Shown in pieces: positions 16,199-23,806 of a stretch of 64,000 nucleotides of DNA. Source of the stretch: Sandaracinaceae bacterium (GTDB taxonomy: Bacteria; Myxococcota_A; Polyangia; Polyangiales; Houyiibacteriaceae); NCBI GenBank assembly GCA_020633075.1, contig JACKEI010000002.1, positions 248,001 to 312,000 of the forward strand, given 5' to 3'. The notes under the pieces are model-generated. The model made no database searches. It was not told the origin of the DNA and saw nothing but the letters and a program-made list of their open reading frames with translations. The translations under genes were made by a program, and so were the position numbers. The first letter of the stretch is position 1, and every line of letters starts with the position of its first letter.

Positions 16199-18033
16199 GC
16201 CTGCCGTCCTTTTGTGTCTGCGGCGTAGGTCCTGCGCGCGAACGCGCGCGCGAAGTCCACCAGCTGGGTCTCGTTCGAGACGATGTGGGGCTCCATGCCG
16301 GCGGCGCGGAGCTTGTCCAGGAAGGGCGCATAGGTGGCGCCGCCCGTCGAGAGGTTGAGCGCGGCCGTGGCCCCGCCTCCTGCGTTGCGCACGGCCGTCG
16401 CCAGCGTCTCCCAGCCGTTGGCCGTGCCGTCGATCTCCCGGAAGAGGTCACTGTCGGACACCACCAGGATGTGCGTCTTGCGCGTGAGGGGGCCGCTCGC
16501 GACGAAGGTGTCCTGCAGGCGCGGCAGACCGAATGACGCGCCCGTGCCCAGGTAGTCCGTGAGCACACCGAGGAGCGCGCGCTCGTCGCGGATGAAGCCC
16601 GGCGTCTGCTTGAAGGTGCCCTGCCCGTGCCACTCGCCCGACAAGCACACCATGGCCCGCGCCCCCGCCCGCAGCGCGCTCAGCAAGATGACCGTGCCAG
16701 CCAGGGCCGGGTAGCTCAGCCGCTGCGCCGGGTTGGCCATGGAGCCCGAGCAGTCCACCCCTACATAGAGGTCTGGCGGCTTCCGCTCGGGATCCCCGCC
16801 CTCGGTGACGCCGTAGCTGCGCTCCACGGTGCTCACCCCAGGGATGACCACCGGGCTCTGGAGCAAGGTCTGAATCCAGTCGATGCGCTCGAGCGACGAG
16901 CCGGGCTCCCACAGCTCGAGCCCCTCGGGCAGCGGGTCGCCGGCGCGCGTCTGCAGCTCCACGGGGAAAGGTATCAGGCGCCCGCGCGCCAGCTCCTTGT
17001 AGTAGTGCGCCACCAGGTCCTTGGGGTCCCGCTTGACGGCCAGCGCCTTCATGATGCTCACGTACTCTGCGGGCGTGCGCGTCATGGGCCGCTGATCGGG
17101 TCGCCCGGCACCCCCTTTCGACTTCCCCGGGCCGCTGCCGCTGCGCTTCCCGTCCGCGCTGCCTCCCTCTGGCTCGGGTCCCGTGGTCCCGAGGTCCCCG
17201 GCGATGCTGGGGTCCTCGCTCGGGTGGGCCGGCATGCCGCCGTCCATGGGGCCCCCGTAGGCCTCGTCCTCCACCAGGCCGTCCGGGATCTCCTCGCCCC
17301 CGTTCGCGAGCGTGGTGTCCAGCCAGCCACCCAGCTGGGGCGCTTGCTTCTCCAACTCCGCCTGCAGCAGGTACTCGCGCACGATGCGCGCGAACGAGGC
17401 CGCCCCCTCCAGCCAGCGCGAGCGGAAGATGCGCACGATGCGCGCCGAGAGGTCTGCGTCGCGCTCGATGGTGGCGGGCACCTCGGCCCGGCCCAGGGTC
17501 CCGGTCGTGAGGCTCCAGAGGCGCTCGTAGGTGCGCATGTACAGGGTCCACAGGGGATCGGGGTCGGGGACCTTGAGCGCTTCGTAGACCCCCGCCATGT
17601 TCAGCCCGGCGGAGCGCGCGAGCCGGTCGTTCAGCAGCAGGTCCGCATACAGGTTGGCGACCAACGGCGCGTGCGCGTGGAGGTTCGCGCCGAGGCCGAA
17701 GCGGGTCCGCGCGAGCAGTCGGCCCTGGTCGCGCAGGTTGCCGGGCGCGTGCACGTGGTGTCCCACCTCGTGCGCCAAGATCTCGCGCGAGAAGCTCTCG
17801 AGGCCGCGTTGCTTCACCTGTCGCAGGGAGATCACCACGGCCAGGTCCGTCAGGCGGATCATCGCGAAGGAGCCCACCAGCTCCTCGCGCCGCTCGTCGG
17901 CCTCGGTGAGGCAGAAGATGGGCGAGCGCAGGCGCGTGAAGCGGCTGAAGACCGTGCTCGCCGCCGGCCACGCCTCGAGCCACTCGTCGCGCAGCGCGTG
18001 CAGCGGGTCCTTCGCCTGCGCGGCGTCCGTCAC
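16195..18033 (-). CDS. HEXXH metallopeptidase-like protein with C-terminal vWA domain
   Basis: GTG at 18033 overlaps the upstream stop (GTGA) and is preferred over the longer frame. About 612 residues. N-terminal region: ILAHEVGHHVHAPGN near residues 85-99 is an HEXXH zinc site in the DUF2201/CoxE-linked style, followed by helical segments. Residues ~250-320 are a Gly/Ser/Pro-rich spacer. The C-terminal vWA domain starts near 420 with LYVGVDCSGSM, an intact MIDAS (DxSxS), then VVSDSDLF and ATAAL. vWA partners of MoxR ATPases bind metal-dependent clients and help assemble or disassemble complexes. The N-terminal zinc site raises the possibility of proteolysis, or a structural role only. Confidence 0.8.
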   Translation of the reverse strand: MTDAAQAKDPLHALRDEWLEAWPAASTVFSRFTRLRSPIFCLTEADERREELVGSFAMIRLTDLAVVISLRQVKQRGLESFSREILAHEVGHHVHAPGNLRDQGRLLARTRFGLGANLHAHAPLVANLYADLLLNDRLARSAGLNMAGVYEALKVPDPDPLWTLYMRTYERLWSLTTGTLGRAEVPATIERDADLSARIVRIFRSRWLEGAASFARIVREYLLQAELEKQAPQLGGWLDTTLANGGEEIPDGLVEDEAYGGPMDGGMPAHPSEDPSIAGDLGTTGPEPEGGSADGKRSGSGPGKSKGGAGRPDQRPMTRTPAEYVSIMKALAVKRDPKDLVAHYYKELARGRLIPFPVELQTRAGDPLPEGLELWEPGSSLERIDWIQTLLQSPVVIPGVSTVERSYGVTEGGDPERKPPDLYVGVDCSGSMANPAQRLSYPALAGTVILLSALRAGARAMVCLSGEWHGQGTFKQTPGFIRDERALLGVLTDYLGTGASFGLPRLQDTFVASGPLTRKTHILVVSDSDLFREIDGTANGWETLATAVRNAGGGATAALNLSTGGATYAPFLDKLRAAGMEPHIVSNETQLVDFARAFARRTYAADTKGRQA

Positions 18034-19022
18034 GCGGCCCCGCTCCGACCCACCACGAAGACGAAGTGGCTGTGAGGGAGGGTCACCGCGGCGACGCCGT
18101 CCGCCCACGCGCTGCTGCTCGAGGCCGCCAGCGGGGCGAGCTGCGTCTCGGCGTCTCCGATGCGGAGGACCCCGTCGTCCGCCAGGGAGAACGAGGCGCT
18201 GTGCGGCGCGTCCTGGTCGTGCGGGGGCTCCGCCACCTGCCGCAGCGCGGCCCCGAACGCGTCGGCGAAGATCTCGGTCGTGCTGTGTGAGTCGAAGGCG
18301 AAGAGGCGCCCCTCCGCAGCCACGACCAGCGGCGGATCACGAAACGGCCCGCCGAAGCCAACGAAGCCCCCCAGTCGGGCGACGACTGCCGGAGGGCCGA
18401 GGGGCGCGTCGTCCATGGGAGCAGCGAAGCGGCGCGCGGGGTCGTTGGGCAGCGTCTCCACTCCGAGCGCGGCTCGGCGCAGCAGAGGAGGGAGCTCCGC
18501 GAAGCGCGCGTGCGCCGCAGGGCGATACTCGGCGGCCCCTTCGCGCCAGGCCAGCACCAGCCCCAGCGAGAAGAGGGTGTCCAGGTCCGTGCACGAGGGG
18601 CCCAGCGACTCGAGGGCGGTCAGCCACGCGAGCGCCCGCGCCGTGTCGAGGCGCTCGAGGCGCAGGGCGCCGTTGCAGACCGCCAGCGAGAGGTCCCGGG
18701 GGCGGTCGGGGAAGGCGCTCAGCAGTGGGGGCAGCGTGCGCGTGAGCGCGTGGCGCAGCGCCGCGCTCGGCGCGTCGCCGCCGATCAGTCCCTGACGATG
18801 GGCGCGCAAGGTCAGGCGGTAGAGGGCGGTGGTGAGCTCTTCGGCCCGCGCGCTGTCCGCGCCCGCCGTGAGGCCGACCAGCGGACCCACCACGTCGCGC
18901 AGGTACGCCATGAAGACCTCCGGCTGTACGCCGCGCCCCTCGCGCCGAAAGAGGGCGTTGAGGTAGTCGCGCCTCGCCGCGACCGCCGCGTGGAAGGCCG
19001 CGCTGTCCGGCGCGGAGCTCAT
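18030..19022 (-). CDS. Unknown protein of the MoxR-vWA operon
   Basis: 330 residues. The ATG at 19022 overlaps the MoxR stop by four bases, and its own stop overlaps the vWA GTG. The first ~200 residues are helical (AAVAARRDYLNALFRREG, LVLAWREGAAEYRPAAH), reminiscent of a repeat scaffold. The last ~130 are beta-rich (VARLGGFVGFGGPFRDPP, FAFDSHSTTEIFADAFG) and end in strands HSHFVFVVGRS. I do not recognise it and see no catalytic motif. Genes at this position in MoxR-vWA operons often encode adaptors or clients; that is inference from position. Confidence 0.65.
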   Translation of the reverse strand: MSSAPDSAAFHAAVAARRDYLNALFRREGRGVQPEVFMAYLRDVVGPLVGLTAGADSARAEELTTALYRLTLRAHRQGLIGGDAPSAALRHALTRTLPPLLSAFPDRPRDLSLAVCNGALRLERLDTARALAWLTALESLGPSCTDLDTLFSLGLVLAWREGAAEYRPAAHARFAELPPLLRRAALGVETLPNDPARRFAAPMDDAPLGPPAVVARLGGFVGFGGPFRDPPLVVAAEGRLFAFDSHSTTEIFADAFGAALRQVAEPPHDQDAPHSASFSLADDGVLRIGDAETQLAPLAASSSSAWADGVAAVTLPHSHFVFVVGRSGAA

Positions 19023-20620
19023 GCGCGGCTCCGCAGCCAGACGCGGTAGTTGGTGTAGCGCTGGTGCATGTACTTGAGCGCCAGGATGTCGTCGAACATG
19101 TGACCGTAGAGCTTCCCGCCGGCCTCGATGGAGCGCAGCTCGCGCTCGATGGCGTCCAGCCGCTTCTCCACTTCGCGCAGCTCGAGGCCGTCGAGGCCAG
19201 TCTCCAGCTGCTCCAGCAGCGTGGCGATGTTGTCGTCGGTGTCGCGTGCCAGGCGGTCGTAGGTCTGGCAGGCCGCGTCGAAGAGGCCGCGGATCCAGCT
19301 GACCTGGTCGGCGCGCAGCGAGCCGTTGTCACCCTGGTCGAAGAAGGGGGCGTCGCGGTTCTGCGCGAGCTTGTCGTGCAGCACGAAGGGCAGCACCTGC
19401 CGGACGTCCTCGAACTCGACCTCTTCTGCGCCGCGGAAGTAGGCGGCGGCTTTCACGAACACGAGCATGGTCATCAGGGCGCGCACCGAGAGGCCGTTCT
19501 GCGTCTGCGCGTTGAGGTCCAGCTGCGTGTCCTTGCCTCCGGCGTCGGCGAAGCTGTTGAGCGGCACGCCGGCGACCTTGACCGTGTCCTTGGTCATGTA
19601 CTCGAGCTGCCGTCCGCCGGCCTCGAAGAACTCGAATTCGCTCGCGAAGAACTGCAGGCGGCGGCGCAGGGCGAGCGGCACCCGCACGGCGCGGACCTCC
19701 TTCTCCAGGCGGTTGAGCTCGGCCTGCGTGAACACGATCTCGGGGGGCACCATGTCCTCGGGCGCCACGCCTTCTTCGATGCGCGTCAGCAGCTCGTCCA
19801 GGAAGCGCGTGTTGAAGTGGAGGGCCTTGACCACCACGTCGATGCGGTCGCGCAGCGCCTCGATGACCTGGTAGGTGCCGCCGCCCGCGTCGTCGTTGGC
19901 GGTCAGGTACCAAGCCGCCGGCGGGCACTCGTAGATCTGGTCGTAGATCTCCGCGTAGTTGTCCGCCATGACGGTCAACAGGGCCGACTGCGTGCGGGTG
20001 GGAATGCGGTTGTACTCGTCGATGATCTTGACGCGCATGCCCAGCCACTTGCGCCAGGCGATCTTGATGTCCTCCATGCGCTCGGCGTTGATCATGGTGC
20101 TGGGCAGCGGGTTGCCCAGCAGGTCGGCGATGGTCATCTGCGGCTGCCCGTGCTGGATGCCCTGCTTGACCTCGCCCAGGTCGTAGCCGGCGATGATGCC
20201 CAGCAGCGTCGCGATGACGGTCTTGCCGCGCCCCGGGCCGCCGACCAGGAGGCAGCGGCGCCGCACCGCCAGGTTCAAGAGCGGCATGAGCACGTAGCTC
20301 GAGTAGCTCTGCGAGGTGGGCAGCGTGACCTCCACCTTCGAGTCGCCGAAGCGAAACACCTTGGGGGGCTCGGCGTTGTACTCGATGTCGTAGAAGGGGC
20401 TGATGATCGCGTGGTTGACGATCCAGAAGTAGGCCTGCCGCAGCTTCTCGTCGAGCGCCACGCCGCCCGTGGCGTCGGTCGGCGAAACGACGGCGTCACC
20501 CAGCGGCCCCGAGTAGAGCTCGGCGACGTCGAACCCGCGTCGTCGCTCGGCGGCGCGCGGGTTCGTCGGGGCCTGACTGACCTGCTGGTGCTTGCTGCTC
20601 GGGGTGGTCTTGCTGCTCAT
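19019..20620 (-). CDS. MoxR-family AAA+ ATPase
   Basis: ATG at 20620 (MSSKTTPSSKHQQ) is preferred to an upstream start six codons away. About 533 residues, longer than most MoxR proteins (about 320-380). Walker A is GGPGRGKT (about 124-131), the Walker B region KIIDEYNRIP, sensor 1 YLTANDDAGGGTYQV and the Arg-finger region ALRDRIDVV. The N-terminal ~100 residues contain a non-AAA part (AYFWIVNHAIISPFYDIEY) and the C-terminal ~130 are helical. MoxR ATPases with vWA partners act as chaperones in enzyme maturation or in defence-type conflict systems. First gene of a five-gene run in which the next two junctions are four-base overlaps. Confidence 0.85.
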   Translation of the reverse strand: MSSKTTPSSKHQQVSQAPTNPRAAERRRGFDVAELYSGPLGDAVVSPTDATGGVALDEKLRQAYFWIVNHAIISPFYDIEYNAEPPKVFRFGDSKVEVTLPTSQSYSSYVLMPLLNLAVRRRCLLVGGPGRGKTVIATLLGIIAGYDLGEVKQGIQHGQPQMTIADLLGNPLPSTMINAERMEDIKIAWRKWLGMRVKIIDEYNRIPTRTQSALLTVMADNYAEIYDQIYECPPAAWYLTANDDAGGGTYQVIEALRDRIDVVVKALHFNTRFLDELLTRIEEGVAPEDMVPPEIVFTQAELNRLEKEVRAVRVPLALRRRLQFFASEFEFFEAGGRQLEYMTKDTVKVAGVPLNSFADAGGKDTQLDLNAQTQNGLSVRALMTMLVFVKAAAYFRGAEEVEFEDVRQVLPFVLHDKLAQNRDAPFFDQGDNGSLRADQVSWIRGLFDAACQTYDRLARDTDDNIATLLEQLETGLDGLELREVEKRLDAIERELRSIEAGGKLYGHMFDDILALKYMHQRYTNYRVWLRSRA

Positions 20621-20663
20621 GCGCCGGCGAGAGTACACCCCTCGGCGTGCCGCACGCGAGCGC

Positions 20664-21749
20664 CTACTCCGCGTTGAGCTCCGCCATGAAGCGCATCACG
20701 TCGAGGTCCATGGACCCCAGGATGAAGGTGCCGATGGCCGACTCGCGCCAGCGCTGGAAGCGGTCGCGGATGCGGTCCTTGCTGCCCACCAGGTACACCG
20801 CGTCCACCATCTCGTCGGTGACCGCCATGATGGCCTCTTGGCGCTTGCCGGCGAACCACAGGTTCTGGATGACCTCGCACTCGCCCTCGAAGCCGGACTG
20901 CGAGAAGAAGTCCTTGTAGAAGTTCTTCGTCTTGGAGCCCATGCCGCCGATGTAGAAGCCCAGCTGCTGCTTCATGGGCAGGCGCGCCTTGTCGAGGTCG
21001 TCGGAGATGACCACCACGCAGGTGGTCGCGATGTCGAAGCCGTCGAAGCCCTTGCCCGGCGTCTTGGCGAAGCCCGCGCGCAGGTTGTTCAGCACGTAGT
21101 CGGGGCTGTCGGGGTTGAAGCTGGTGAGCAAGAGGCCGTCGCACAGCTCCCCCGCCTGCTCCTGCGCCTTCTGCGCGAGCGCACCCACGTAGATGGGGAT
21201 CTTGGGGTTACCGTGCAGGATGCTCTTGAGCGGCTTGCCCTGACCGGTGCTGCCCGGGCCCTTGTAGGGGATCTGGTACTTCACGCCCTCGAACTCGAGC
21301 GGCGCCTCGCGCTCGATGACCTTGCGCACGATGGTCACGTACTCGCGCACCCACGTGAGGGTCTTGTCGAAGGGCTGACCGTGCCAACCCTCCACGACCT
21401 GCGGCCCGCTCGTCCCGAGCCCGAGCAGGAAGCGCCCGCCGCTCAGCGCGTCCATGGTCATGGCGGTCATGGCGGTGTTGGCTGGGGAGCGGCCGGGGAT
21501 CTGCATGATGCTGGTGCCCAGCTTGATCTTGCTCGTCTGCGCGCCGATCCAAGCCAGCGGCGACACCGCGTCCGAGCCCCACGCCTCGGCCGTCCAGACC
21601 GAGTCGTAGCCCAGGCGCTCAGCCTCCTGCACCTTGCTGACGGGCAGCCCGTTGTTGTCGTTCATGCCCACCATCTCGGTGTCCTTCATGTGGGCGATGG
21701 CGCCGCCGAGCTGCGCTCCCGAGTAACCAACCATGAATCCGAGTTTCAT
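20664..21749 (-). CDS. LLM-class flavin-dependent (F420-type) oxidoreductase
   Basis: The ATG at 21749 is preceded by a good ribosome site (AAGGCAAGGCG). The 361 residues show luciferase-like monooxygenase features: AERLGYDSVWTAEAWGSDA, KIKLGTSIMQIPGRSP, MTMDALSGGRFLLGLGTSGP and PIYVGALAQKAQEQAGE. These match the F420-dependent branch (TIGR03559/TIGR03617-like), though FMN use cannot be ruled out. A longer open frame upstream into 23183 is antisense to other genes and not real. The substrate is unknown. It stands alone, 44 bases after the MoxR start; the gap and opposite context give no partner. Confidence 0.85.
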   Translation of the reverse strand: MKLGFMVGYSGAQLGGAIAHMKDTEMVGMNDNNGLPVSKVQEAERLGYDSVWTAEAWGSDAVSPLAWIGAQTSKIKLGTSIMQIPGRSPANTAMTAMTMDALSGGRFLLGLGTSGPQVVEGWHGQPFDKTLTWVREYVTIVRKVIEREAPLEFEGVKYQIPYKGPGSTGQGKPLKSILHGNPKIPIYVGALAQKAQEQAGELCDGLLLTSFNPDSPDYVLNNLRAGFAKTPGKGFDGFDIATTCVVVISDDLDKARLPMKQQLGFYIGGMGSKTKNFYKDFFSQSGFEGECEVIQNLWFAGKRQEAIMAVTDEMVDAVYLVGSKDRIRDRFQRWRESAIGTFILGSMDLDVMRFMAELNAE

Positions 21750-21848
21750 CGCCTTGCCTTTCGTGCCGAGTGGATGCTGACGGCATAGCGCGCTTGCGCG
21801 CCGACGGAAGAATATGACGAAGAATGATGGTTTCGACTTTTTCCTGAC

Positions 21849-22424
21849 ATGAGTGGCCGGCGCGTCGGGCGCTCGACCGCTATAGTGGCGCTCGTGTCTG
21901 CTCGCTTCGCTCTCGTGCTCGTCGTTGTCGCATTGGCGGCCTGTGCGGCGGCCACCGGCGGCTCGGCGCAGACAGAGGGCGCGGCCCTCGCGAGCGTCCG
22001 CAGCGCCGTAGATACCCGCTACTCGGACGTGCGCTGGGTCAGCGCGGACACCCTCTCGAGCTGGCTGGCGTCCGACGCGCCCCCGCAGCTGCTGGACAGC
22101 CGCGCGCGCGCCGAGTTCGACGTGAGCCACCTCGCGGGCGCCGTCTGGATCGACCCGGACCACCCTGACTGGAGCGTGGTGGACCCGACGCCGGCGCGGC
22201 GTGTGGTGGTCTACTGCAGCGTGGGCTGGCGCAGCGGGTCCATCGCGCAGCAGCTGGGCGACCGCGGTCGTCCGAACGTCTACAACCTGGAGCAGGGGCT
22301 CTTCGGCTGGGCCAACGCCGGTCGTCCCATGGTCCGTGGCGGCCGCCCGGCGACGCGCGTGCACCCCTACGACGCGGTGTGGGGGCAGATGCTCCTGCCC
22401 GAGCGACGCGCGCCGCTTCCCTAG
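21849..22424 (+). CDS. Rhodanese-domain lipoprotein
   Basis: ATG at 21849 gives 191 residues; GTG at 21894, just after a TATAGT that may be a -10 box, would start directly at the signal peptide (VSARFALVLVVVALAAC) and is an equally good choice. LAAC is the lipobox. A single rhodanese domain follows: LLDSRARAEFDVSHLAGAVW, then the active-site loop VVYCSVGWRSG with the catalytic Cys, and VYNLEQGLFGWANAG. Periplasmic single-domain rhodaneses handle sulfane sulfur or redox-active thiols. Downstream on the same strand is a DUF2490 gene, 90 bases away. Confidence 0.75.
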   Translation: MSGRRVGRSTAIVALVSARFALVLVVVALAACAAATGGSAQTEGAALASVRSAVDTRYSDVRWVSADTLSSWLASDAPPQLLDSRARAEFDVSHLAGAVWIDPDHPDWSVVDPTPARRVVVYCSVGWRSGSIAQQLGDRGRPNVYNLEQGLFGWANAGRPMVRGGRPATRVHPYDAVWGQMLLPERRAPLP

Positions 22425-22514
22425 AACGCGCACCGCCCGCACCCACGGGCACGGGCACGAGCACGAGCACCTGCGCGACGTGGACCCCAGCGGACGCCGT
22501 GGTATCCGTCCGCC

Positions 22515-23225
22515 ATGCGGCAACACACGCAGCTCACGCTGACCCTCCTGCTTCCTGCCATGCTCGCCGTCGGCACTTCGCTCGGCGCGCCGTGCGCCGC
22601 CCGCGCGCAGGTCGATCGCGACCACGCCGTGTGGGCCGGAGCCATGGCCACTCAAGAGCTGACGCGGGGCGTCCCGGGTCCCTCGCTGTGGCTCGACCTC
22701 CACCGCCGACAAGACAGCCCCGGCGCGGTCATGATCATCCGCCCGGGCATCGGGCTGCGCATCACCGACGCCCTGTCCCTGTGGGTCGGCTATGCGTGGG
22801 TACCGACCTACCCCGACGGATCCGCACGCCGCGACGAGCACCGCCTCTGGGAGCAGGTGATCTACTCGCGCGCGCTCGGCCGGGGCGTGAGCTTTCAGGC
22901 GCGCGGCCGGCTCGAGCAGCGCTTCGCACCCAACAGCGACGACGTGGCCCATCGCTTCCGGCAGCTGCTGCGGCTCGGGTGGATGCACGCGCGTCAGCCC
23001 GTCGGCTTCGTCGTCTGGGACGAGCTCTTCGTCGGCCTGGCCGACGCCGACTGGGGCGCCGTTGCCGGCTACGACCAGAACCGCCTGTTCGTGGGCCCCA
23101 TCTTCCGGATCGCCTCGTGGGCGCGCGTCGAGCCCGGCTACCTGCTGGTGCACCTGGATCGCAGCCCCAATCGCCTGGTGCACGCGGTCGCAGTGAACTT
23201 GTTCTTCACGGGTACCCGCGACTGA
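22515..23225 (+). CDS. DUF2490 outer-membrane beta-barrel protein
   Basis: 236 residues, ATG start, with a cleavable Sec signal peptide ending near PCAARAQ. The mature part alternates short hydrophobic strands and turns, with the DUF2490 pattern LRITDALSLWVGYAWVP, WEQVIYSRALGRG, RGRLEQRFAPNSDDVAHRFR and a C-terminal strand ending FTGTRD. It fits a small outer-membrane barrel of unknown function; DUF2490 is common in Bacteroidota and Myxococcota. The preceding rhodanese lipoprotein on the same strand may be co-transcribed. Confidence 0.75.
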   Translation: MRQHTQLTLTLLLPAMLAVGTSLGAPCAARAQVDRDHAVWAGAMATQELTRGVPGPSLWLDLHRRQDSPGAVMIIRPGIGLRITDALSLWVGYAWVPTYPDGSARRDEHRLWEQVIYSRALGRGVSFQARGRLEQRFAPNSDDVAHRFRQLLRLGWMHARQPVGFVVWDELFVGLADADWGAVAGYDQNRLFVGPIFRIASWARVEPGYLLVHLDRSPNRLVHAVAVNLFFTGTRD

Positions 23226-23245
23226 GCAGCCGTCCCCCGCTGCAC

Positions 23246-23282
23246 GCAGCCGAGGAGCCAGCCTGGGCCGCTTCGGCTGCCA
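23246..23282. repeat. 37-bp direct repeat, copy A (gene-end remnant)
   Basis: This copy matches 34 of 37 bases of copy B at 23811-23847. Copy B is the 3' coding end of the KSTD-like gene (AAEAAQADSSAA). Copy A lies between genes; on the minus strand in the same frame it would read VAAEAAQAGSSAA without a stop at the corresponding place. It looks like a leftover of a duplicated gene end on the far side of the OmpA-like gene. Confidence 0.6.
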
Positions 23283-23309
23283 CCCGGGTGCGTGAAGCGC
23301 GGTCGCGCA

Positions 23310-23753
23310 TCAGTTCACGATGACCAACTCGACGCGCCGGTTGCGCGCGTTGCACTCGTCGGTCTCTTCCTGGCAGAGGGGCTGCGTCTCACCGAAGCCT
23401 CTCGGCTGCAGCGTCTGAGCAACCCCCGCCGCGCGCAGGTAGTTCACGACGGACGCGGACCGGCGGTTCGAGAGCGCCAGGTTGGCCGCCGCGTCACCGG
23501 TGGTGTCCGTGTGGCCCTCGACGCTCACCGTGTGGATCTCGGGGTGCTCCGCCAGGATCTCTGCGAGGCCCGCGAGGAGGTCGTGGCTCTCTTCGAGGAT
23601 CTCGTCGCTCCCCGTCGCGAACTTGATGGTGTCGTCGAAGACGATGTGGTCGTCCTGGATGCGGATGCCGTAGCGGCTCAGGAAGGTGCCCCCACACCCT
23701 GCGGCAGAGGTGGAAGCGATCAGCACGAGCGCGGCGAGGATGAAGTGTCTCAT
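23310..23753 (-). CDS. OmpA-family peptidoglycan-binding lipoprotein
   Basis: 147 residues. ATG at 23753 (MRHFILAALVLIASTSAAGC) starts the signal peptide with lipobox SAAGC. The rest is one OmpA C-terminal domain: DTIKFATGSDEILEESHDLL, VSVEGHTDTTGDAAANLALS (the peptidoglycan-binding loop), RSASVVNYLRAAGV and RNRRVELVI. The usual Asp and Arg that bind diaminopimelate are present (GHTD and NRRVE). A Pal-like anchor between outer membrane and cell wall is expected. The gene is flanked by the two 37-bp repeats. Confidence 0.85.
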   Translation of the reverse strand: MRHFILAALVLIASTSAAGCGGTFLSRYGIRIQDDHIVFDDTIKFATGSDEILEESHDLLAGLAEILAEHPEIHTVSVEGHTDTTGDAAANLALSNRRSASVVNYLRAAGVAQTLQPRGFGETQPLCQEETDECNARNRRVELVIVN

Positions 23754-23806
23754 GCGTCCGAGTGTACTCGACGACACGGAATGGCAAGCCTGCTCGGGCC
23801 AGCGCC

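Noticed and set aside
14146..20620. Assignment of the MoxR-vWA operon to the described vWA-MoxR-VMAP ternary conflict systems
   Set aside because: No VMAP-like protein, effector nuclease, protease-effector or death-type domain could be recognised, so only the general MoxR-vWA relation is claimed.
21750..23183. N-terminal extension of the flavin oxidoreductase frame on the minus strand
   Set aside because: It runs antisense through the rhodanese and DUF2490 genes, and the family start and a good ribosome site are at 21749.
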